Positions 16,228-25,200 of a stretch of DNA of 64,000 nt are shown here, one piece after another. The translations under genes and the position numbers were made by a program. Location of the stretch: the NCBI RefSeq assembly GCF_001625365.1, contig NZ_LJJF01000002.1, forward strand, positions 1,027,501-1,091,500. The letters run 5' to 3'. The notes beneath the pieces are model-generated. The model was given only the letters and a program-made list of their open reading frames with translations, was not told where the DNA came from and did not search any database. How positions within the stretch are numbered: the stretch's first letter is position 1; every line of letters begins with the position of its first letter. The stretch is from Streptomyces sp. MJM8645 (GTDB lineage Bacteria; Actinomycetota; Actinomycetes; Streptomycetales; Streptomycetaceae).

Positions 16228-17252
16228 CGGGCACTCTCCAGAACGGCGCGCTCCTTGTCCGGGGCAATCCCGTGTTCGTCCCACCGCTGATGCGGAACGG
16301 GCATGTTGCCCTGGAGGAGCCAGGACCACGTGTCCGCGACGGTTTCCGCCAGCGGCCGGCGGGGGAAGCCGGCCGCGATCGCCGACGACGAGTCGATGGC
16401 CCACACGCCTGGGTGTGTCCGCCAGAGCGGGATCTCTGTCCACTGGCGCAGGCCGCTGCGGAGCAGGACCTCATCGGTGACCCACGCCAACTCGCCGGAG
16501 CTGCCGGTCACGTCCATGCACGCTTGGAGGAAGCCGCCCATCGTCTCGCAGCCCACCGGCGCGGTGACGTTGTGAACCTGGTGCCCGACACGCTGGGCCT
16601 GATCGAGCGCAAAGGCCGCCACGTCCCGCACATCGACTGGCTGGATCGACTTCGCCGGATCGCCCGGCGCGAGGATGCGGCCTCCTCGCTCGGCCCTGCG
16701 CAGCCACCACGGCAGCCTGCCGACGTACTCGCCGGGCCCGAGGATGACGCCCGGCCTGAGCAGACTCGTACGGGTGAGGCCGAATGCTTCGGTCACTGCC
16801 CGCTCGGCGCCGGCCTTCTGCCGTCCGTAGTACGTGTCTGGGCCTGTCCACCCCTCTGGGAGCTGCCCGTACTCCGGTCCGGCGTCGGCCGGGGCATCCA
16901 GCACGGGCGAGTCCACGGTCAGAGGCTCGATGGGCCAGCCTTCGTAGACGGACACCGTGGAGACGTAGACGTACCGGCTGACGACCGGCTCCAGGGCCCG
17001 GGTGCCACCCAGCACAGTGCGGGGCGACAGCTCGGAGGCGGAGGTGTCGATCACGGCGTCCCACGGTCCGTGCTCGGCCAATCGCGCCATGTCCTCCGGC
17101 CGCTCCCGGTCGCCGTGCACCGCGACCGCTCCGGGCACCGGGATACCGGACAGGCCACGCGTGAACGTGGTCACCTCCCAACCTCGTTCCAGCGCGCCAC
17201 TCACGACCGCCCGGCCCAGGAACCAGCCACCGCCCAGCACGAGAATCCTCAT
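16224..17252 (-). CDS. NAD-dependent epimerase/reductase
   Basis: 342 residues of extended-SDR fold. The nucleotide-binding start is MRILVLGGGWFLGRAVV (GGxxFLG), and active-site-like SVYEGW and TYYGRQKAGAE (YxxxK) follow. GPGEYVGRLPWWLRR is a segment typical of actinobacterial NAD-dependent epimerase/dehydratase reductases. ATG 17252 has AGGA 9 nt upstream; an in-frame upstream extension is Arg-rich and non-coding in appearance. No sugar-nucleotide or secondary-metabolite genes adjoin it, so the substrate is unknown. Confidence 0.8.
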   Translation of the reverse strand: MRILVLGGGWFLGRAVVSGALERGWEVTTFTRGLSGIPVPGAVAVHGDRERPEDMARLAEHGPWDAVIDTSASELSPRTVLGGTRALEPVVSRYVYVSTVSVYEGWPIEPLTVDSPVLDAPADAGPEYGQLPEGWTGPDTYYGRQKAGAERAVTEAFGLTRTSLLRPGVILGPGEYVGRLPWWLRRAERGGRILAPGDPAKSIQPVDVRDVAAFALDQAQRVGHQVHNVTAPVGCETMGGFLQACMDVTGSSGELAWVTDEVLLRSGLRQWTEIPLWRTHPGVWAIDSSSAIAAGFPRRPLAETVADTWSWLLQGNMPVPHQRWDEHGIAPDKERAVLESAR

Positions 17253-17762
17253 GCGGGCGATCCTGCCAGCCCGGCGCCTTCGCGCGCAGCCGCCCGCAGA
17301 ATCGGGGCCCCTATCGGTCGCGGTGCAGGTCGAGGTACCGGTCAACGACCTGCTGCTCCAATCTTGATCACGGATTCGGCGACGACGACCGCCAGGCCGA
17401 AGACCGTGCCGAACACCAGCAGGACGACGAACGCCCGGCAGCCGTAGGGCTGTCCGCGTATCGCCCAGTCCGTCACGAGCGCGGAGTCGCCTATGTCCCG
17501 CTGCGGGGAGAGTCGCCCCACCTGGAGACCACCGTGGTCGCCGTACACCGCCCGGGAGTGGACGAGGCCGTACACCGACTGCTGGAACTGATCACCCGCC
17601 ACACCACCGCGTGATCGGAGGTCGGAGGCTGGAACCGGCGGCCACCAGGCGCTGTTCGGATACGGCCTCACTTCGAATACGACCGCACCTCGAATACGGC
17701 CGCACCCCGACCCGGGCGGGTGCCGGGTCGGGGTGCGTCGGGTCAGCGTGCGCGGGTGACTG
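17253..17762. other. Intergenic region with a regulator fragment
   Basis: 510 bp between the minus-strand epimerase and the minus-strand lectin. The only gene-like content is a plus-strand LysR C-terminal fragment (17438-17614). The remainder shows nothing I can support. Confidence 0.4.
17438..17614 (+). pseudogene. C-terminal fragment of a LysR-type regulator
   Basis: In one plus-strand frame the sequence reads AVGLSAYRPVRHERGVAYVP, then LRGESPHLETTVVAVHRPG and a stop. This matches the last ~50 residues of LysR substrate-binding domains (G-hydrophobic-P ... GVAYVPL ... hydrophobic strand ... VAxxRP). No start codon, HTH or upstream continuation is present. Confidence 0.45.
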
Positions 17763-18980
17763 CTACTGGAGCTTCCACTGCTGGTTCCAGGCGTTGTTGC
17801 AGGTCCAGACGCCGAGCGCCTTGGCGTCCTCGTCGTAGGTCAGGCAGTCCTGGTCGGTGATCCGGATCTGGTACTGGCCGCCGCCTGCGCTGACGAGCTG
17901 CCACTTCTGCGCGTCGGCGCCGGTCCACGGCTTGGCCTCGGCGAAGAAGGTCTTGGTGTTCTCGGTCAGCGCGAGCCCGGAGACGGCACTGGTGATCTTG
18001 TACCGGCCGTTGCCCAGGGCGGTGAACTGCCAGGCGGAGTTCTTGGCGCCGCTGGCTCCGGCCAGGATCGAGGACCCCGTGACCACCGGCCCCCGACCGT
18101 TCTTCACCTTGGGGTGGTGCAGCCCGGCGATGCCGGCACCACCACCGCTGCCGCCCTTGCCGCCCCCGCCCTTGCCGCCGCCCTGGTGCGCGGGGATGGC
18201 CGGGGTGGTGCTGGTGTCGCCACCGTCGCCGTCGTCGTTGCCGTCGCCGTTGCCGTTGCCGTCGTCATCACTGTCATCGCCGTCATCGTGCGCGGGGATG
18301 CCGGGGGTGCCCGGGGTGTCGGTGATCGGGGTGCCACCACTCTTGGGGACGCCCGGGACCGTGATGTCGCGGGCGGGGAAGTGGATGATCCGCTTGCTGT
18401 CGACGCAGCGAATCAGCACACAGGACCTGGTGGTGCTCACGGTCCGGTCGGAGTCGGAGCCGACGAAGGCCCAGTTCCCGTACCCGCCGTCGCCCTTGTT
18501 GGTGAAGGTCGAGTCACCCGCGAAGACCCAGATACGGAAGTCGTCGTAGCCGGCCGGGCCGCCCTGCGAGTCGTGGTGCTGCAGCTTGACGGTGGTGTCG
18601 ACCAGCACCCCGTTCATGTTCGCCTCGTACACGTTGCGGAACCAGATGGTGTCGTAGAGGTCGGTGCCGTCGTACTTGAACACCATGACGTTGTAGCCGG
18701 GAGCCGCGGCACTCAGTTGGCTGGCCATGCCCTGGGTGAACGCGGCGTTGTCGGCCTGCGCCTGGAGGGCCGCGCTGCGGAAGCCGCCGATCATGGCACC
18801 GATGGAGTTGATCAGGGCCGTGGTGCAGTTGCCGCCGCCCACGCTGCTCTGGCCGTCGCAGTCGGCTGCGGCGGCCCGCTGCGGCGAGACCATCAGGCCG
18901 GCAACGGCCAGACCCGACAGCAGGACGCCCGCGACGGCGCGTTGGGCGAGCGTGTGGGACCGGCGGGAGAGACCGCGCAT
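17763..18980 (-). CDS. Secreted protein with C-terminal ricin-type lectin domain
   Basis: 405 residues. A Sec signal (1-39) ends SPQRAAAADC. An unrecognised N-terminal domain (~40-220) contains four Cys and many aromatic residues. A low-complexity acidic linker (~230-265, DDGDDSDDDGNGNGDG) and a Gly/Lys-rich stretch (~270-290) follow. The C-terminal ~110 residues are RicinB_lectin_2-like (SAWQFTALGNGRYKITSAVS, KWQLVSAGGGQYQI, NNAWNQQWKLQ). It probably binds carbohydrate outside the cell; the N-terminal activity is unknown. ATG 18980 has GAGG 9 nt upstream. Four 11-bp phased repeats lie 94-141 bp upstream of the start. Confidence 0.82.
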   Translation of the reverse strand: MRGLSRRSHTLAQRAVAGVLLSGLAVAGLMVSPQRAAAADCDGQSSVGGGNCTTALINSIGAMIGGFRSAALQAQADNAAFTQGMASQLSAAAPGYNVMVFKYDGTDLYDTIWFRNVYEANMNGVLVDTTVKLQHHDSQGGPAGYDDFRIWVFAGDSTFTNKGDGGYGNWAFVGSDSDRTVSTTRSCVLIRCVDSKRIIHFPARDITVPGVPKSGGTPITDTPGTPGIPAHDDGDDSDDDGNGNGDGNDDGDGGDTSTTPAIPAHQGGGKGGGGKGGSGGGAGIAGLHHPKVKNGRGPVVTGSSILAGASGAKNSAWQFTALGNGRYKITSAVSGLALTENTKTFFAEAKPWTGADAQKWQLVSAGGGQYQIRITDQDCLTYDEDAKALGVWTCNNAWNQQWKLQ

Positions 18981-19073
18981 GCCGAAGTACCTCGATCACT
19001 GAGAGTGGTGAAGATCGTCCGTGGGGAAGAGACGATGCTCGGATGCTAGGTCGGCCCGAACGCCGCGCCCCGG

Positions 19074-19121
19074 GTTCCTGACAGTTCTCTGACAGTTCCC
19101 TGATGGATCACTGATGACCTG
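19074..19121. promoter_or_regulatory. Four direct repeats phased at 11 bp
   Basis: CTGACAGTTCT (19078), CTGACAGTTCC (19089), CTGATGGATCA (19100) and CTGATGACCTG (19111) follow each other with exact 11-bp periodicity. One helical turn per repeat is the classic layout for tandem OmpR/PhoB-type response-regulator dimers. The cluster lies upstream of the lectin gene on the minus strand. It resembles, but does not match, the GTTCACC repeats of Streptomyces PhoP boxes. Confidence 0.55.
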
Positions 19122-19248
19122 TCGGCAGACGGGCGTCACCGTCACGGACCTGGTCGCAGGACGGGGCGCAGGAGGAGACCGGCCACCAGCTTCGTCTGGC
19201 ACGTGTGGCGTTGGACAAGGAACGGCGCGCGGACGGCGCTGGCTGTCT

Positions 19249-22200
19249 CTACCGGGTGGTGGCCTCCGGCGGGGTGCCGGGGTGGGTGAGGGAGTCGATC
19301 CAGGTGCGGATCGCGGCTGCCGTGGTGGCGGCGTCCTCTCGTGCCAGGGAGAGGTGGTTGCCGGGCACCTCGACGCGCTCGTGTGGCAGCGGCCAGGACG
19401 TGCGCCAGGAGTCGCCGTCCGCGCGCGCCGCCATCAGCGGGGTCGGCCGCGCGGCGCCGATGAGGAGGGTCGGGGTGTCCACGGGCTCCGGGCGCCAGTC
19501 CAGGAAGAGCCCGGTGTAGGCGCCCATGGCCGCGACGGCGGCGTCCTCGTCGCCGGTGGACCCGTCCGCGCTCACGTCCGCGGCGGCGAGGTACGGGGCC
19601 GGTGGGGCGGCCAGGGCGGTCAGCCAGTCCGTGGAGTGGTTGCCCTGGTGGACGAGATACGTGTCGATCAGCACTTGTCCCAGGGGAGCGGATCCCCTGA
19701 GTTCGAGGCGCCGGGTCACGGCGTGCGTGACGGCGCCCCCGGCGGAAGCACCGACCAGGACGACGGGCCGGTTACCGACGTGCCGCAGCACCGTCTCGGC
19801 GTGGAGGCGGGCGAGCGTCTCCCGGTCGGCCGGAACGGCGCACCCCGCGCCGATGCCCGGGTGCGGGAACTCCAGGACCTCCAACTCGCCCTCGAAGCAG
19901 GCGTGCAGGGCCGCGAACCCGCCTCCCGGGAATGCGGGGAGCGGACGGTGGTCGGGGAAGAAGACCACGACCGGGGAGCCGGCGCGACCCCGGGCCCGGC
20001 GCAGCGGCGGCACGGCGTGCTCCGCGGCGTCGTCGGCGCCGAACGTCGCGGCGGCCGAGGACGCCGCGACCACCAGGTGCATCGCGGCCGCCGGCCGGCC
20101 CTGCTCGCAGAGCGCGCGGTACAGCGCCGCGAGCGTCTGCGCGGGACGGCCGGTGGGCGGTGCGGGCCGGAGGCCGGGGCGCTCACGCGGTGTGCCGTCG
20201 GGCAGGTCGTCGAGCAGGTTGTCGGGCAGGTCGTCGAGCAGGTCGTCGAGCAGGTCGAGTACGTGACGGGCGAGGTCCTCGATCGCCGGGTGCTCGAACA
20301 CGAGGGCCGCGGGCAGCCGCAGGCGCAGGGCCGTACTCAGTCGGCTGCGGAACTGGACGGCCGTCAGGGAGTCGAAGCCGAGCTCGGCCAGGGTCCTGCC
20401 GGCGGGCAGGTCCTGCGCGCCGGAGTAGCCGAGCACCGCGGCCACGTCGCCGCGCAGCAGTTCCGTGAGCGCGGCCCCGCGCTCCTCGGCGGGCAGCCCG
20501 GCCAGCAGCGTGCGCCACGCCCCGGGCTCCGAGCCCTCCCGGGCGCCCGGCGGTGGTTCGGTCGCGCCGCTCTGCGCCTCGGCGGCGGGCCGACCGTGGC
20601 GCGCCAGGTCGCGCAGCGGCGCCGGTAGTTGCCCTGCGGCGGTGCGCAGCGCGGCCCGGTCGAGCAGGACCGGCGCGAGTACGGGGGCTCCCGTCCGCAG
20701 TGCCGCGTCGAACAGGGTCAGTCCTTGGGCGGGGGTGAACGCCCGGACCACGTCGTCGGGCCTCGGGTGCCCCGCGCCCTCGGTCAACTGGGCTGCCATG
20801 CCCGCGTCGTGGCCCCACATGCCCCACGCCAGCGAGACGGCGGGCAGGCCGGCCGCGGCCCGGTGCTGGGCGAGCGCGTCCAGGAACGAGTTCGCCGCGG
20901 CGTAGTTGCCCTGGCCCGCCCGGCCCAGCACGCCCGAGATCGAGGAGAACAGGACGAAGGCCGACAGGCCCCGGTCGCGGGTCAACTCGTGCAGGTGCCA
21001 GGCCGCGTCCGCCTTCGGCCGCAGGACCGCCGCCAGCCGCTCCGGGGACAGCGCGGCCAGCGCCCCGTCGTCGAGGACCCCGGCGGCGTGCACGACGGCG
21101 GTCAGCGGGGGGTCGCACTGCTCGATCAGCTCGGCGAGCCGGGCCCGGTCGGCCACGTCGCACGCGACGATCCTGACCTGCGCGCCCCGCTCCGCCAGAC
21201 TCGCGCGCAGGGCGTCGGCGCCCGGTGCGTGCGGGCCGCGCCGCCCGGTCAGCAGCAGGTGGCGGACCCCGTACGCGTCGACCAGGTGCCCGGCCAGGTC
21301 CGCGCCCAGTGCTCCGGTGCCGCCGGTGATCAGCACCGTGCCGTCCGGGTCGAAGGCTCCGGAGCGGCGGGGCTGGGCACTCTCGGCCGGCCGGGGCTCA
21401 GGCGGGTGGACCGCCGCCGGGACGCCGACCAGCCGTGGCACCGTCGCCCGCCCGGCGCGCAGGGAGAGTTGGGGCTCGCCGCTGGCGGCCGCCGCGGGCA
21501 GCAGGCGCAGGGAGGCGGGGTCCTCGTCCACGTCGATCAGGACCACGCACCCCGGCAGCTCCGACTGCGCCGTACGCACCAGCCCCCAGACCGCGGCTCC
21601 CGCCAGGTCCGGCGTGGGTGCGGTGGCGTTCCGCGTCACCACCACGAGCTGCGAGCCCGCGGTGGCCGGATCGTCCTGCCAGTCCTGTAGGGCCTTGAGC
21701 ACCCGCGTGGTCAGCAGGTGGACGTCGGCCAGCGGGTCGCGGTCCGTTTCCGATTCCGATCCGACGGCGGTGACCGCCAGGTGGCGGGGCGGGGCGGCGG
21801 CGTCCGCGCCCGCTGTGGATGAGGTCGGGCCGTTCGTGGGTGAGGACGGGCCGGCGAGGGGGACGAAGGCGCCGAGGTTCAGTTGGTCCGGCCCGAGGAC
21901 CGTCCAGCCCGCCGACTGCGGTGCCCGGCCGGGCAGTGCGACGGGGACCCAGTCGGGGCGCAGCAGGGTGCGCTGGGCGATGTCCTGCCCGGGGTCTCGG
22001 TGTCCGGCCGGAAGTTCCCTGGTGGAGAGGGAGTTGACGCGGGCCACCAGGCGGCCCGCCGGGTCGGCGAGCGTGATCGAGAACGCGCCGCCTTCCGAGG
22101 CGGGGCCTGCCTCGCCGACCGGCGCGATCCGCACCCGCACCGTCGACGCCGCGGCGGCGTGCAGGCACACGCCGCTCCACTGGAACGGCACCCGGGCGCC

Positions 22201-25200
22201 ACCCGCGCCCCCGCCCGCGTCCGCGCCCCCGCCCGGGCCGGTTCCCGGGGCGTGCGCGGCGAGCATCGAGGCGTGCGCGGCGGCGTCCAGGAGCGCGGGG
22301 TGGATGCCGTACCGGTCCGCCTCGGCCGTCCACGGCTCGGGCAACCGGACCTCCGCGAACACCTCCGCACCCCGCCGCCACAGCGCGCGCACGCCGCGGA
22401 ACGCGGGCCCGTAGGCCAGACCGCGCCCCGCCGCGGCTTCGTAGGCGCCGGCGGGATCGATCTCCGCGGCGCCGGGCGGCGGCCACTGCGTCAGGCCGTG
22501 CCCCTCCGGTACCGTCCCCGGCTCGGGCGTGCGGGCGAGCAGGCCGGTGGCGTGCGGCGTCCAGGCTAGCTCGGCGGGCTCGGCGGCCTCGGCGGCCTCC
22601 ACCGGTCGCGCGTGGATCTCGACGGACCGCCGGCCGGAGTCGTCCACCGCCCCCACCACGACCTGGACCCGTACCCCCGCAGCGGGCAGGGCCAGCGGCC
22701 GCAGGATCACGAGCTCCTCCAGCGTGCCGCAGCCGGCCGCGTCGCCCGCGCGCACGGCCATCTCGACGAACGCCGTCCCCGGCACGAGCGGCACCCCGCC
22801 GACGACGTGGTCGGCGAGCCACGGCTGGGCGCCCGCCGACAGCAGGCCGGAGAGCACCGTGTGCCCGGTGCCTGGCACCTCGAACGGCGGGCCGAGCAGC
22901 GGATGCTCGCCGAAGGTACTGGCTGGACCCGCCCCGGCCGGGCGCGGTGGGTCCAGCCAGTACCTCCGGCGCTGGAAGGCGTAGGTCGGCAGTTCCACCC
23001 GCCACAGCCCGCGCCGCAGCCCGCGCTCCGCGAACACCGCGGGCCAGTCGACGCCGACGCCGCGCACGTGGAACCGGGCCACGGCCGCCAGCAGCGTGTC
23101 CGGCTCCCGCTCGCCGTCACGGGCCGCGAAGGCGAACACCGGGCCGCCGCCGTCCTGGAACTCCGGGCCGCCGTCCTGGACGGCCGGGCACTCCTGCGCA
23201 TACGCGGTGAGCACGGGCTGCGGGCCGAGTTCCAGGAAGCCCCCGACGCCGTTGGCGCCCAGCCACTCCACGGCCTCGGCGAACCGCACGGGAAGCCGCG
23301 CGTGCCGCACCCAGTAGTCCGCGGAGCCCAGTTCCTCCGGCGCCGCCCGAGACCCCGTCACGGTGGAGACCACCGGGATCCGCGGCGGCCGGAACTCCAG
23401 CGTCTCGGCGACGCGGCGGAACTCGTCGAGCACCGGGTCCACCAGCGGCGAGTGGAAGCCGTGGCCGACCTTGAGCCGCGTGCTGCGGCGGCCGCGGGCC
23501 TCGAACCGCGCCGCGACGGCGAGCACCGCGTCCCGCGCGCCGGAGACCACCACCGCGCGCGGTCCGTTGACGGCGGCGATCGCCACGCGGTCGGCCACAT
23601 CCGCGAGTTCGGGCAGGACCTCGTGCTCCGCCGCGTCGAGGGCCACCATCGCCCCGCCGTCGGGCAGCGCCCGCATCAGTCGCCCGCGCGCCGCGACCAG
23701 CCGCACGGCGTCGGAGAGGTCCAGCACTCCGGCGACGTGCGCGGCCGCCAACTCGCCCACGGAGTGCCCCGCCAGGAAGTCGGCCCGCATGCCCCAGGAC
23801 TCCACCAGCCGGAAGAGCGCCACCTCGTAGGCGAACAGGGCGGCCTGCGTGAAGTCCGTGCGGTCGAGCAGGGCGTCCGGCGAGCCCGGCTCGGCGCGGA
23901 TCACCGTGCGCAGCGGCCGGTCGAGTTCGCCGTCCAGTGCGTGGCAGACCTCGTCGAAGGCCTCGGCGAACGCGGGGAACGCCTCCCGTAGCTCCTCGCC
24001 CATCCGCGTGCGCTGCGCGCCCTGCCCGGTGAACAGGAAGGCGGTGCGGGTGCGCGGGTCGGCCAGACGCGTCAACGCCCCGGCGCCGGACGTGCCGTCG
24101 GCGGGCGTGCCGTCGGCGATCGCCCGGAGTCCGGCCAGCATGCGCTCGCGGTCCGCAGCCGGCACCATCGCCCGGTGCGTGAGCGCCGACCGCGACACCG
24201 CCAGCGAGAAGCCCACGTCCGCCGGCGAGAGGCCCGGCCGGGCGGCGACGTGGTCGGCCAGCCGCCGCGCCTGGGCCCGCAGGGCCGCCTCGTCGGCCCC
24301 GCCGACCAGCCACGGCACGGCCGCTGGCATCGCCGGCCCCTGGGGCCGCGCGGGTTCCTGCCGCGGGGCGCGGTCGGCGGCGGCCGGCTCCTCGATGATC
24401 ACGTGCGCGTTGGTGCCGCCGATGCCGAAGGCCGACACGCCCGCCCGGCGCGGTCGGCCGGCGGGCGCGGGCCACGGCCGGGCCGCGGTCAGCAGCTCGA
24501 CCCGGCCCGCCGACCAGTCGACGTGCGGGGTGGGGGCTGCCACGTGCAGGGTCCTGGGCAACTCGCCGTGCCGCATGGCCTGGGCCATCTTGATGATCCC
24601 GGCGACTCCGGCGGCGGCCTGGGTGTGTCCGAGGTTGGACTTGACGCTGCCCAACCACAGCGGAGGGCCTTCCGGCCCCCGGCCCCGGCCGTAGCCGGCG
24701 AGCAGCGCCCGCGCCTCGACGGGATCACCGAGCGCGGTGCCCGTCCCGTGCGCCTCCACGGCGTCCACCTCGTGCGCGCGCAGCCCGGCGTCGGCCAGCG
24801 CCAGCTGGATCAGGCGCTGCTGGGCGCGGCCGTTGGGAGCGGTCAGGCCGTTGGACGCGCCGTCGGAGTTGACGGCGCTGCCGCGCACCACGGCCAGCAC
24901 CGGGTGTCCGTTGCGGCGCGCGTCGGACAGCCTCTCCAGCAGCAGCACCCCGGCGCCCTCGGCCCAGGCAGTGCCGTCCGCCGTGGCCGAGAAGGACTTG
25001 CACCGGCCGTCGGGCGCGAGGGCGCGCTGGCGGCTGAACGCGACCAGCGGGTTGGGCGTCGCCATCACCGTGACGCCGCCGGCCAGCGCCAGCGAGCACG
25101 CGCCCGAGCGCAGCGCCTGGGCCGCCTGGTGCACGGCGACCAGCGAGGACGAGCACGCCGTGTCGACGGTGATCGCGGGCCCGCGCAGGCCGAACACGTA

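Noticed and set aside
16041..17447. A 468-codon plus-strand frame
   Set aside because: It overlaps the epimerase antisense and the regulator 3' end and has no family-like sequence.
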